Shown here: piece by piece, positions 53,281 to 63,957 of the stretch
Layout: each line of letters starts with the position of its first letter
Position numbering within the stretch: the first letter of the stretch is position 1
Assembly (NCBI RefSeq): GCF_902150065.1
Contig: NC_043990.1
Coordinates: forward strand, 2,257,117 to 2,321,116
Reading direction: 5' to 3'
Source: Myripristis murdjan
Lineage: Eukaryota > Chordata > Actinopteri > Holocentriformes > Holocentridae
Length of the DNA: 64,000 bases
The notes under the pieces: model-generated
Seen by the model: the letters and a program-made list of their open reading frames with translations, nothing else
Databases searched by the model: none
Told to the model about the DNA's origin: nothing
Program-made: the position numbers and the translations under genes

Positions 53281-54012
53281 AGAAGGAATGACCTGACCGA
53301 AATTCATTTTACTTTGTGAAACCTGGATGATAGTGATGTAGTCAAGACCGCACCAACCGAGACCAAGACATTACCGAGACTAGAGAGTAGCAGCACAATG
53401 AAACGAATCTCAAATCTAAGGAAATTTGTTGTCTGACTACTTGTAAAAAGTACGCCATCATACTTTTTGAAATTGCATTGACCTGACAAGCGGTGATAAA
53501 TATGTCATTTCATGAAGAAAGATTAAAAGAAAAAGGAATAAGGCCTAAATTAAATGTATTAAGTAGAAAAAAAAACATTTAAGCAAGGTTTCTTGAACAT
53601 GGGTCTTCAACTTAAGCAATTTGAGAACATTTTGCATTTTAGTGCTTTGACAGCTATAGTTTGACTCATTTCAAGCAATTAAGGCTTTTTTTGTTTATAT
53701 CTTGAAATAACATGTTAATCTGGATTTGTCAGGTGAATATTGCTTATAATGAGTGTAAAGAGATTAATACACCTTCATCTGAAATAAGATACACCTTCTT
53801 TTAGTTTTTGCATGGGTCTTATAAAAGACACAAGTAGATTTCCAAAGATGCAAAAAAGTAAGGGTTCGGGGTTTTTCAGGATGATGAAATTGAATACTGA
53901 ATATAAAATTCCATTTATGAGCTTCCATTTATATTTTAATGAATATTTATTAGGCTAAATAATGATTTTTAAGGAACCTTGCATGGATGCTATTTTTTTA
54001 ACATATATTTCA

Positions 54013-54081
54013 GCATTATTACACGAGAGGGTGTGAAGTTACAATAATGACGGTCAAGCACACCCTCGAGTGTAATAATGC
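54013..54081. repeat. Imperfect hairpin
   Basis: 23-bp arms, GCATTATTACACGAGAGGGT... at 54013-54035 and its complement at 54059-54081 with two mismatches, around a 23-nt loop. Probably part of a small nested DNA element. Confidence 0.75.
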
Positions 54082-54892
54082 GATTATACAACTATTACCA
54101 ACAAAATAAAATGTATAATCAAAATGTATTCATACTGTGGGCATTTTGCTCTCAAAATATAAAAGTTTTTTGCTGGTATTATCTCCACTTCAGCGGAAGT
54201 ACATGAGATCTGACATTAACTAGTCCTTGTCAGCCAGCCAACTTGGGCTTATCGAAACTGAATAAATACCACACATAGCAACACAAAACTGCTTTGCTAG
54301 CTTAATCATATTGCAACTAGAATATTGGATGGAAAAAAAAAAAAAAAACAACATTTTTTCATGGACTGATAGTTAAACTTCTGCCAACTTCTCAGTCATT
54401 TTTAATCTAACAGGTGCCGTGACAGCGACTCAGCAACACAGCTGATCTTTATCTACAACCAACTTATATTAACAGTTATATTTACATATAGGCCACTGCT
54501 TTCCAGTGTCAGCGCCAAAACAAACATCTGTCTTTTCATAAACTCACCAGCAGATGTTTTATTTCAGCTGGGGGTGTGTCACTCCTGAACAGAGTTATAT
54601 AATTTCAACCCCACCTTTCAGGGGCCTTTGCTAATCACCTTTTCAGGTTATTATCAATTTACCTCTGAAATAAAGACCACAGTTTTCACAGATGTGCTGA
54701 TTTATTAAATATTCCTTTCAATGTACAGATGCAAACAAATTGACAAATTAATTAAATCAATGGCCTAGACAACTCATAAAGAATAAACAAATGAATAATG
54801 ATTAATAGGCTAATTAATAACTGATAACTGATAACATTAACACATTAATAACAAGAAGAAAGTTATAGCCTGTACATCTCTGTGGAAGATCT

Positions 54893-55375
54893 TACAGGTA
54901 CTGTCTGTGGTTCTGAATGCGCATCAGCGGCTACTGTCCATGGTGCTGAATCTGCCTCATCGGGTACTGTCCATGGTGGTGAATGCGCCTCAGCGGGTAC
55001 TGCTTGTGGTTCTGAATCTGCCTCAGCGGGTACTGTCCATGGTGCTGAATCTGCCTCAGTGGGTACTGCTCATGGTTCTGAATGTGCATCAGCGGGTACT
55101 GTCCATGGTGCTGAATCTGCCTCAGCAGGTACTGGCCGTGGTTCTGAATGTGCATCAGCGGGTACTGTCCGTGGTGCTGAATGCACTTCAGCAGGTACTG
55201 CCCGTGGTTCTGAATGTGCATCAGCGGGTACTGTCCGTGGTGCTGAATGCGCCTCAGCAGGTACTGTCCGTGGTTCTGAATCAGCCACAGCAGGTACTGT
55301 TCGTAGAGCTGAATCTGCCTCAGCGGGTACTGTCCGTGGTGCTGAAACTGCATCAGCAGGTACTGTCCTTGCATT
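54893..55375. repeat. 33-bp minisatellite, about 14-15 units
   Basis: The unit GGTACTGTCCATGGTGCTGA + ATCTGCCTCAGCG repeats in register. Because 33 is a multiple of three and the unit has no stop, long ORFs run through in two plus frames and on minus (plus frame: GTVHGAESASA and variants, with an ATG at 54882). Alternate units carry GTT for GCT, a higher-order dimer. Whether it is translated is unknown. Confidence 0.85.
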
Positions 55376-55396
55376 TCATTCTCTTTATTATAGAAA

Positions 55397-55564
55397 TTAA
55401 AGACCCATAAAATTCACGGATCCTCCATGAATTTTATGGGGCTTTAATTTGTTTAGCTCTTCTTTACTTACACCTGCGAAATCAGCTGTTTGCCCGGTGT
55501 TTTTCAGGTAGTCTTGTAGACATTTGACGGCCCTCTTCTGTCTTGTCCTTCCTCGTTCAGCCAT
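55397..55564 (-). CDS. Small ORF, possible Crypton/DUF3504-type N-terminal remnant
   Basis: 55 codons: MAERGRTRQKRAVKCLQDYL then KNTGQTADFAGVSKEELNKL, ending KPHKIHGGSVNFMGL. The arrangement 'charged start, LQDYLK helix, F..VSKEELNKL' resembles the first helices of Crypton-like tyrosine recombinase proteins in fish. No catalytic part follows. The last 30 codons include a palindrome (arms 55404-55416 and 55428-55440). Weak identification. Confidence 0.3.
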   Translation of the reverse strand: MAERGRTRQKRAVKCLQDYLKNTGQTADFAGVSKEELNKLKPHKIHGGSVNFMGL

Positions 55565-55849
55565 TTACCCAAACTTAGGTCTCCAAAGAAATCAAAATTG
55601 ACAACAAAACGGTCCATTATGCAGACTAACAAAGCTGACAGTGGCTTTTGATGCAGGTTTCAGTGAGAAGTTCCGTATTGCCATAGAAACCACACAGACT
55701 CGGGCAATAAGCTATAGGCGGAGTAATATTTTCAGTGATGAGGTATTTTTCATTTGAGCATGGCTAGCCCTGCTGTCATGCTCATTTGAGCATATTCTAA
55801 ATGTCTGATTGACCAGCCAGACTGCTCGGTTGGATCTACGTGTTGTATA

Positions 55850-55940
55850 ATTTTTAAAAATCTCACGTACCCCCTGGAGTTCCTCCACATACCCCCAGGG
55901 GTATTCGTAGCCCCATTTGAGAAACTGTGCTGTAGGGTAT
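55850..55940. mobile_element. hAT-like terminal fragment
   Basis: ACCCCCTGGAGTTCCTCCAC and CCCCAGGGGTATTCGTAGCC followed by TGAGAAACTGTGCTG. It resembles the end of a common fish hAT MITE; the other end was not found. Confidence 0.35.
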
Positions 55941-55989
55941 ATGCCCACATCAGCATAAGCACTGACATCTTCTGCTAAAAACACAACCA

Positions 55990-56870
55990 TAGGAAATCAA
56001 GTTGATCATATAATGATGTCCCTTACTGTATCGACCTCAGGAGCCATGACAGCTATGAAAAACTGTGACACTGCCATTTGGTTCCTGTCCGTTCTCATGT
56101 TTATTCTATGTTGATCCCCTCGTGCATGTTGCCGCACGTCAGCCAGTCCACCATGAGGCACAGAAAACACTCGCCGACACGTTTTGCAATTTGCCTTGTA
56201 GGCCTACTCGTTGCCACTGACGCTGTCAGGCCACGGGTTCTCCCTCTTTGCATTCACGTCTGTACTTTAGCAAACGTTTTTGCTTTTGGAGACGTGGTGG
56301 AGTGTCGGTTGTAGCCGACATCTTTAAAACACGCGGGTGCCCTGGTGCGCGCAGTGCGCAGTGTCCGTGTGTGTAACTAGGCAACCCATGACAGGAGCGG
56401 GTAGGCAGGCAGACAGTCACAGAGAGAGAGACACAGCCACGGGAGGTGGAGGTCTATACGCTGTACCTCGCGTCAGCTCCTCACTAAGCGGGTCCTGCCA
56501 CGATTACATTAGCTGCCTTTAACATTTCCTGTGTTTTATTTGGTTCATTATTCAGTGTTGATGTGTGTGTGACAGACGTGTATGTGGCATTTATGAAAAT
56601 ACGGGACAAATTGCGAAACATTTAATTGTCAATTTAAGGACTACCAAAATACCCTAATGGCCATGAAGAACTTATGCAACAAGAGAGAAAGCCAGCCAGA
56701 GTTTGCTGACATTTTTCATGGCGATTTCCCGGGACGCCAAACATAAGCACCGCTTCTCCAGCCGTCTTTATCCACTCTTGTGTTCATGGGGCGTGTCACT
56801 CAAGGTGTTGCAAAGGCTGTGTGACACTGGGAAGGCAGAGGCTGCACTTTTCTTTTTTCTCTTATCAAAG
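55990..56870. other. Transposon interior, no gene seen
   Basis: GC-richer than the rest of the window (around 56100-56500), with short ORFs only. Confidence 0.5.
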
Positions 56871-57044
56871 TATTGAGAGCCTGGTCTCGACCGGTCTTGA
56901 TCAAAAATCCCGAGTCCGCCCAGTCTGAGACCGAGACAAGACCGAGTGAAAATGCCTTAGATTCCGGGATGAGACCGAGACCCTCAAAAAGTGGTATCGA
57001 GACCGGTCTCGAGACCAAGACCGATCTCGAGTACTACAACACTA

Positions 57045-57290
57045 GTAATTGTAGTAGTAGTGGTAGTGATAGAGATAGAAGTAGTGGTGGTAGTAGTAGT
57101 AGTGCTGGTGGCAGTAGTAGTGGTAATAGTGGTAGTAGTAGTAGTGATAGTAGAGGTAGTAGTAGTAGTAGTGGTGGTGGCATTAGCAGTAGTAGTAGTA
57201 GTGGTAGTAGCAGTGGTAGTAGTAGTGGTGGTGGCATTAGTAGTGGTAGTAGTAGTAGTAGTAGCAGTAGTAGTAGTAGCACCAGAGGTT
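57045..57290. repeat. (TAG/TGG)n triplet array
   Basis: Starts immediately after the right end of the 53331-57044 element; paralogous to the array at 22018-22815. Confidence 0.9.
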
Positions 57291-58478
57291 TTGGACAATA
57301 ATACTAAACAAAAATTTCAAAGATAAAGTGTCACACCATTATTGGTTATGGATCACTCGAGGACTATAATAATGGCAGTTTTATAATGAAATCTAATTAT
57401 TGTCATTGCTGAAGGGAACCAACAAGTTCAATGCAGTCTCCAACTGAACCACTAGGTGGCAGTAAACCACCTGACAATGCTTTGCCTCTGACAGCTGTAT
57501 CTGAATGGCGCCACTGTAAGCTGCACAATTTGCACATACCCACACATGTTTTTGCATGTTTGTTTTGTACTACAAATTCATTTTTTTTTTTTTCTTTTGC
57601 TTCACTATTTATGTAATTTTTTTTTTTTTTTTTTTTTTATGGGCACAGTCTCGGTCACAAATGAAAGATCTCACTGGAAACGGGAATGGAACTTGACATA
57701 CACGACGTCCATCCTCCCTTTCCATCTCCCTGCATGGACTTTCTCACTCTTTTTTTTCCCTTGCTGCTTTATTTGACAGGCACCGTAGAGAGACACAGGA
57801 AACTCGGGTTCGAACCCGAGGCTGCTGGTTCTGAGGATCTTTCTCAGATGATTCAGCAGTGGGAGAGATTTGATGAAACTGGTCATCAAGGTTTCTCCTC
57901 CCTCTCTGAGCTCAGTAACCATGGCAACAGACAGGCATCACTGCTCAACCATGGCAACAGACGAGTTTCACTGTTAAAAATAAAGGCTGAGAGCCACATG
58001 ACCTTCAAAGTACCAAGGTTTTACTTACCCGCTGAAAAATGTAGTTTACATTTACGCACTGGGACAAGAATGTGAGGCCATTTAGTCTTTTTTACCACTT
58101 TTTTTTGTGTGTGTGTGCAGAACCAACATCTCACCATCGTTTACTGCAGTTGTGTTTGCCACTGAACGACACCAACAGACAGGCTTCACAATTGAAAACT
58201 AACTGAATATATTCTACTTCTACTACAGCAGGCTGTTGAAATTTTGATCAGAGAAAATCTTTATTTTCTATGATCCATTTCCATCGTCTTTAGTCTTTAT
58301 TAAGAGCTTTGGAAGACATCAATTATCACACATAAAACCATCTTGAAAACATATTGAGTCATCAAACTAAACCAATGGAAATATAACTTAGGAATATTAT
58401 TTATCAGGAGTTTATTGAAAATTATCCATTGATTAACGTCCTGATGAGAGTGGGTCAGAGCATTTCCATAGAGAGCCA
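57291..58478. repeat. Duplicated 5' flank of VA9, pair with 22816-24108
   Basis: Same order of blocks as before VA4, with shorter GT tract and poly-T differences. Confidence 0.85.
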
Positions 58479-58603
58479 CTTTGCATCAGCAGCACCATGC
58501 TCCAGTGCTCTGGGAGAGTTTATAGTCCTGAGAGTTGAAGACTGGATGACTGACAGCTGTCCTTCATGACAACAGAAGCCCCAGAAATCCTCCTCATCCA
58601 AAC
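58479..58603 (+). promoter_or_regulatory. VA promoter and 5' UTR (V at 58604)
   Basis: CTTTGCAT 58479-58486; TATA-like 58519-58525; upstream ORF 58566-58607. About 21 bp (TAATGTGTGTCCCTGTTGGA region) upstream of the octamer are missing relative to other VA genes. Confidence 0.7.
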
Positions 58604-59077
58604 ATGACTTTGAGCTCCATCCTCATCTGGACTCTCCTCTGCTGCTGCTTGACAGGTAAAGTCCAGAGAATCAAAGTCCTCTCCTCTATGAAGATCCGTC
58701 CCTCTGAAATGAAGCAGAGAAAAGCATGACGCTGCTTTGTGTTTTTGTCTGTGTGTCCTCAGAGTCCAGAGGCCAGGTCACAGTGACTCAGCCTGGAGCA
58801 GTGAGGGCTGCTCTGGGAGCCTCCGTCACCATCACATGTAAAACCAGCCAGGATGTTCATGGTAGGAGCTATTTACATTGGTACCAACAGAAAGATGGAG
58901 AACCTCCTAAACTCTTCATTTCCTATGTTAATTCTCGAGCATCAGGGATTCCAGATCGTTTTACAGGCAGTGGATCAGGGAGTGACTTCACTCTGACCAT
59001 CAGTGGAGTCCAGGCTGAAGATGCAGCAGTTTACTACTGTCAGAGTCTCCACATTATCAACAGTCAGTATCTGTTCA
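58604..59077 (+). CDS. Ig light chain V gene, VA family (VA9)
   Basis: Exon 1 58604-58655, exon 2 58763-59077. Short CDR1 QDVHGRSY; framework 2 [16 protein letters not shown] differs from the usual IPKLLIY, with Ser in place of Tyr at the end of framework 2. Germline CDR3 [12 protein letters not shown]. Intact. Its 5' flank is that of VA4 but its CDR1 is of the short class, so flank and coding part have different histories. Confidence 0.95.
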
Positions 59078-59105
59078 CACAGTGAAAAAGCGTCGTACAA
59101 AAACC
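59078..59105 (+). other. 12-bp-spacer recombination signal, VA9
   Basis: Heptamer 59078-59084, nonamer 59097-59105. Confidence 0.95.
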
Positions 59106-59184
59106 TCCCTCAGTCAGACTGAACAGAAACTGAAGTGACTGCTGCAGCTGGAAGCTACTGAAGGGACTGATACAGTTCACTGAG

Positions 59185-59185
59185 G

Positions 59186-59212
<27 letters not shown>
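59185..59212. repeat. (CA)n microsatellite 3' of VA9
   Basis: About 13 units. The flank after it is only distantly like the standard one (CAGTTTTCCCTCTGAACTCC at about 59265). Confidence 0.8.
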
Positions 59213-59216
<4 letters not shown>

Positions 59217-59489
59217 CAGCACTTTATAGATGACAAGTTATAATCTTCTTCATCATGTCTCTACCAGTTTTCCCTCTGAACTCCAAACAGGCTTCTCCCA
59301 CCAGCAGCTCCCTGACAAAAAGTCGCCTTTATCCAACTTGTACACACATCCAACCTGTATGATCACAGAGAGAAAACACATCTGCTGGTTCAACACAATC
59401 ATGGGTAAAACCAGGCTGGCACGACACACAGGTGAAACCACTGGGACAAACTGGAAAAGATTACAGAGAACTGACAGGGATTAATACTG

Positions 59490-60027
59490 CTGGGTTAGTT
59501 AGCAGATTAGATGATTGGAAGAAGAGCGGTGCAGAAAGGCGGAGCTGGACATGTGGAGACAGGTGAGCAGGTGAGGTGACAGATAACTGGATGAGGTTTG
59601 GTGCAGGAAGGTGGAGACAGGGGAGAGCAGGAGAGGTGAGGCGGATGGCAGGACTGACACAAGGAGGGCTGGGAATACAGGAAGTGCAGGGAGACAAACA
59701 CAACCAACAGACACAAAAGGCAAACACAAAAATAGAGTCAGGGGATGACTGGTGAACAAAAGAGAAAGAGACAAAACTGATCCAAAACCAGGAGATGTGA
59801 CACCCAGAGTCTTTTCACACATATGAAAACTCTTTAGCTTTAATACTTTAAAATGACAAGTATTATTTCTGCAAACAAATCAAACATCTTTATATTTTGT
59901 CAACACTGAGTGAGACTATGTCATCTTAATAATAAGATTTCAATGCATATTTTAGTTTAAACAGAATGAACATCCTGGTTACAATATTTTCTCACCATCT
60001 TAGTTGATCCTACCTGATTTCAACTAC
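59490..60027. other. Intergenic, no gene seen
   Basis: Purine-rich on plus (59500-59780), giving chance Pro/Ser-rich minus ORFs. No supported gene. Confidence 0.5.
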
Positions 60028-60041
60028 TTTAACTACTTTAA

Positions 60042-61232
60042 TTCTAATTCAGATTCCTTTACTGTCATTTCGACATTACATCAGAGATGCACTGTGAAAA
60101 AAACGATGCATTGGGCACAATAGAAAGATTGGATAAACACCATAAAAACTAAAGGAATAAAAAGAACAAGGATAAAAAAAATTAGAGAGAGGCAGTCTAA
60201 ATATATACATATATAAATATGTATGTAGAAAATATCAAATATATGTGCAAGATTTATGTGCAGAACCAAAACGTAATAAATAGATAGTAGAGGTAAAACA
60301 GTCCATGAGAGGGGTGAGTGGGGCCCCTGGTGATTCTTGTTGCCCTCACCAGGCAGCGTTGTTTCGCCAGGTCCCCAACAGGTGGCAACGTGACTCCAAT
60401 AATTTTTTCTGTTGACCTCACCACTCTTCTCAGTGCCTTTCTGTCTGAGGCACTGCTGCTCTCATGCCACAGAGAGGTGCTGCTGGTTAGCACACTCTCA
60501 ATGGTGCCTTTGTAGAAGGTGGTGAGGATTGATGGACTAAGGTATGCTCTCTTTAACCTTCTCAGGAGGTGCAGGCGCTGGTGAGCCTTTTCAACAGTGG
60601 AGGAGGTGTGCAGGGACCAGGTGAGGTTGTCTGCTACGTGGACCCCCAGGAACTTGATATGTGGGACGATCTCCACAGCAGTGTCCTTGATGTAGAGTGG
60701 GGTGTGCACCGGCCGTTTCGTCCTGAAATCAATCACCGGTTCTTTGGTTTTCTCCACATTCAGGAGCAGGTTGTTATTGCTACACCAGTTTGCAAAAAGT
60801 TCCACCTCATCTCTGTAGTGCTTCTCCTCGCCGTCCTGGATGAGCCCCACCACCGTTGTGTCGTCCGCATACTTGATGATGTGATTTGTGTTGTACTTTG
60901 CACAACAGTCGTGGGTCATCAGGGTGTAAAGTAGGGGGCTGAGAACACACCCCTGCGGAGAGCCTGTGCTCACCATGACAGTGTCTGACCTGTTATTTCC
61001 ACCACGTACAAATTGAGGCCTGTCTGTCAAAAAGTCCAGTATCCAATTTTGCAGGGGAGTGTTCAGTCCGAGTGGGCCCATTTTGTTGATCAGATGCTGT
61101 GGGATCATGGTATTAAAGGCCGAGCTAAAATCCCCAAACAGCATTCGGACCAGTGCGTTCTTGTTTTCCAGGTGTTCCAGGGTCAGGTGGAGTGTAGTGG
61201 ATATGGCGTCCTCGGTGGAGCGGTTTGGGCGG
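60042..61232 (-). mobile_element. LINE, Rex1/CR1-like, 5'-truncated, with target duplication
   Basis: The minus strand has an open RT frame of about 296 codons (61144-60254): [48 protein letters not shown] (YADD codons 60860-60871), [18 protein letters not shown], then the C-terminal part up to a frame loss near [23 protein letters not shown] is repeated on both sides (60028-60041 and 61233-61246), a 14-bp target duplication. Truncated at the 5' end, so not autonomous; the youngest-looking LINE here. Confidence 0.9.
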
Positions 61233-61249
61233 TTTAACTACTTTAAATG

Positions 61250-62090
61250 ATCTAGATGCACAGATGAATATTCTTTGCCATGTTTGTATGTGTACAGCTG
61301 TGTTTATGTTTGACCTCTGACCTTCTTAAAGTCATTTTTTCCATCCACTGAGCTGTTCCTTCCCAACCTTCAAGACTGTGATGACTGATCAGTCCAAACA
61401 CAAGCACACACTTTCAATCATTTACTTTGCTTAAGTTATTTTAGAGCAGTCTTTATAAAATGGATAAAAGTACTATATTGTACACAACAGGTATTCATAT
61501 TTAGAAATGAGTCACAGTCTTCAAGCTTTTATTTGAAAGGGAAACACATGGAGGGTGTCCATGGTTAGGGTATGACTTTTATTTGGTTGGTTTGTAAAGA
61601 TCGCTTTTATGTTGAATCCCTTTTTTGCTGATGACACCCTGCTTTTTATTTCAGATCCTGGTATATTTTCCCCTCACCATTGCAAGTTTGTTTTAATGTT
61701 CAAAAGGGGAATCTTCAGTTTTTCATTTTCCTCCAACTTCAGTAACCATGGCAACAGATAGGCATCACTGCTGAATTATGGCAACAGACAAGTTTCACTA
61801 GTGAAGATAAATGATGAAAGATGAATCCTCTTGCTATAAACGGACATTTTCTATTTATAAAGCTTTGATGTCTGTGTTGTAAAAGTTGTACAGCAGTGAT
61901 ATGAGAACAGGAAACATTTTTCAGTCAGTCACAGCAGAATTCGATCAAACTCTGCCACAATAAAACAACAGAGAAGAAATTCTTAGGGAAAAATGTTACA
62001 CATATCAAGATAAAAAAAAAAAAAAAAAACAGCTCAATCAACAGTTTGTTAAATTGATTAAATTGATCCATTGATGAACATCCTGATGAG
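61250..62090. other. Intergenic upstream of VA10
   Basis: Contains AACCATGGCAACAGA-type sequence at about 61745, shared with the flanks of VA4 and VA9 (23490 and 57920); otherwise AT-rich with no gene. Confidence 0.55.
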
Positions 62091-62141
62091 AGTAATGTGT
62101 GTCCCTGTTGGAGTGGGTCAGAGCATTTCCATAGAGAGCTA

Positions 62142-62266
62142 CTTTGCATCAGCAGCACCATGCTCCAGTGCTCTGGGAGAGTTTATAGTCCTGAGAGTTG
62201 AAGACTGGATGACTGACAGCTGTCCTTCATGACAACAGAAGCCCCAGAAATCCTCCTCATCCAAAA
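62142..62266 (+). promoter_or_regulatory. VA promoter and 5' UTR (V at 62267)
   Basis: CTTTGCAT 62142-62149; TATA-like 62182-62188; upstream ORF 62229-62270 (ending IQK in place of IQT). Confidence 0.7.
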
Positions 62267-62749
62267 ATGACTTTGAGCTCCATCCTCATGTGGACTTTCC
62301 TCTGCTGCTGCTTGACAGGTAAAGTCCAGAGAATCAAAGTCCTCTCCTCTATGAAGATCCGTCCCTCTGAAATGAAGCGGAGAAAAGCATGACACTGCTT
62401 TGTTTTTTTGTCTGTGTGTCCTCAGAGTCCAGAGGCCAGGTCACAGTGACTCAGCCTGGAGCAGTGAGGGCTGCTCCGGGAGCCTCCGTCACCATCACAT
62501 GTAAAACCAGCCGGGATGTTCAAGTGTGGAACAGCAACCACCTTTTAGCCTGGTACCAACAGAGAGATGGAGAAATTCCTAAACTCCTCATTTACTTTGC
62601 TAATACTCGAGCATCAGGGATTCCAGATCGTTTTACAGGCAGTGGATCAGGGAGTGACTTCACTCTGACCATCAGTGGAGTCCAGGCTGAAGATGCAGCA
62701 GTTTACTACTGTCAGAGTCAACACCACATCAACAGTCAGTATCTGTTCA
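62267..62749 (+). CDS. Ig light chain V gene, VA family (VA10)
   Basis: Exon 1 62267-62318 with a variant leader [18 protein letters not shown]; exon 2 62426-62749. CDR1 [11 protein letters not shown] (11 residues), CDR2 region FANTRASG, germline CDR3 [12 protein letters not shown]. Conserved residues and splice sites intact. Its 3' flank parallels that of VA8, down to the same transposon insertion. Confidence 0.95.
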
Positions 62750-62777
62750 CACAGTGAAAAAGCGTCGTACAAAAACC
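62750..62777 (+). other. 12-bp-spacer recombination signal, VA10
   Basis: Heptamer 62750-62756, nonamer 62769-62777. Confidence 0.95.
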
Positions 62778-62855
62778 TCCCTCAGTCAGACTGAACAGAA
62801 AGTGAAGTGACTGCTGCAGCTGGAAGCTACTGCAGGGACTGATACAGTTCACTGA

Positions 62856-62857
<2 letters not shown>

Positions 62858-62899
<42 letters not shown>
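62858..62899. repeat. (CA)n microsatellite 3' of VA10
   Basis: About 20 units, then the standard VA 3' flank to about 63815. Confidence 0.85.
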
Positions 62900-62903
<4 letters not shown>

Positions 62904-63815
62904 AAATATGGTTGATGAGAACATATGATCTTGTTGATAGTGTCAGTGTCAGTTTTCCCTCTGAGCTTCAAACAGCCACCTCCCACCTCAACAAGCTGAA
63001 AGTTCCCCCAAATGAAGAGGACAGTTCCAGTGAAGAAGCCCAATCCAAAACATTAAAATCACAACAACATGGAGCAAAGTGAGCTGCCCTGATGCCGACC
63101 CCCAAACCACTGCTGCATGACAGCTTGAAGTCTCTGAAAATCCATTTTCATGTCATAGTGGAATGAATGTAAACCAATGGCTGTAATCAAAGGGAGGAAA
63201 ATGATATGTGAGTTCTTAAATACCACTGCTTGCTTTGGGAAAAGATCAGCAGGAACATTTTGTAGATTTGACACTGAACATTCAGAGTCACTGGGATGGT
63301 CCTTTAAGGCCTCATGTCCTCTTATGAGAAGTTGTGAGCTCAACTGGCCAACTGTAATTGGCTGATCTGTGGTTCCAGCCAGGTAATGTCACCACCTGTT
63401 GTGCTCTGCAGCAGATGACATCACCTGGAACCAGCCAATAGCATGTCACCGATTCAGTGTCCTGATGTCCGCCAGCAGATGTCAGGCCTCACACACATTT
63501 GGGTTTGGGGTTTGGGGACTTTAAGATTGATTTATTTTTTCTTTCCCTCATCTTTATCCACATTCTGCTCAAGTTAGTTTTCACTGAGCTCAGAATTTCA
63601 GGTTAAAAAGTGAAATGTCCCAATCAGTATAGTGTAACACAGCAAAGGAAGTAATGCTCTTTTCACTCTTTTCTGACATGTAAGTTGTTGACTTTTCTTA
63701 GTTTGTCCACAATGTGTAAAGAAAAGTGCAATAAAGCAGCTGTGAGTCAGACATTATGGTGAAAGCAGGAAAAAGGATTTAATGAAACAAATGATATTAA
63801 ACATGTATGAAGAAA

Positions 63816-63910
63816 CTTTTTTTTCAACAATTAGTCCAGAGAGTCCAGAGAGCGACTGATCCATTGAAAACCTCATGGTTGTCAAGATGACACGGCTCTC
63901 TCACTGTGGA
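63816..63910 (-). pseudogene. Decayed, partly deleted J segment (psi-J d)
   Basis: Sequence TTTCAACAATTAGTCCAGAG replaces the longer J region of the other three remnants; about half the J codons are gone, and GTCCAGAGA is duplicated. The flank GACACGGCTCTCTCACT is retained. Confidence 0.65.
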
Positions 63911-63957
63911 AGGAATGATCTGACAGAAATTCATTTTACTTTGTGAAACCTGGATGA

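Larger units (their letters stand above)
53331..57044. mobile_element. 3.7-kb DNA transposon with TAGTGTTGTAGT ends
   Basis: Left end TAGTGATGTAGTCAAGACC (53331) and right end, complement TAGTGTTGTAGTACTCGAGA (57044), with internal GAGACC/GGTCTC repeats at both ends. The same left end recurs in the paralogous VA10 flank at 63958. The interior holds a hairpin (54013-54081), a 33-bp minisatellite (54893-55375), a small ORF (55397-55564) and other nested fragments. No intact transposase recognised. The superfamily is open. Confidence 0.65.

Noticed and set aside
54893-55375. CRISPR-like array
   Set aside because: Units are contiguous 33-bp repeats without spacers in a vertebrate genome; it is a minisatellite.
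55712-55990. 92-codon minus ORF MVVFLAEDVSAYADVG
   Set aside because: It overlaps a hAT-like terminal fragment and has no recognisable domain; likely chance.
59461-59822. Overlapping minus ORFs rich in Ser, Pro and Leu
   Set aside because: They come from a purine-rich plus strand; several frames are open at once, with no domain or splice context.
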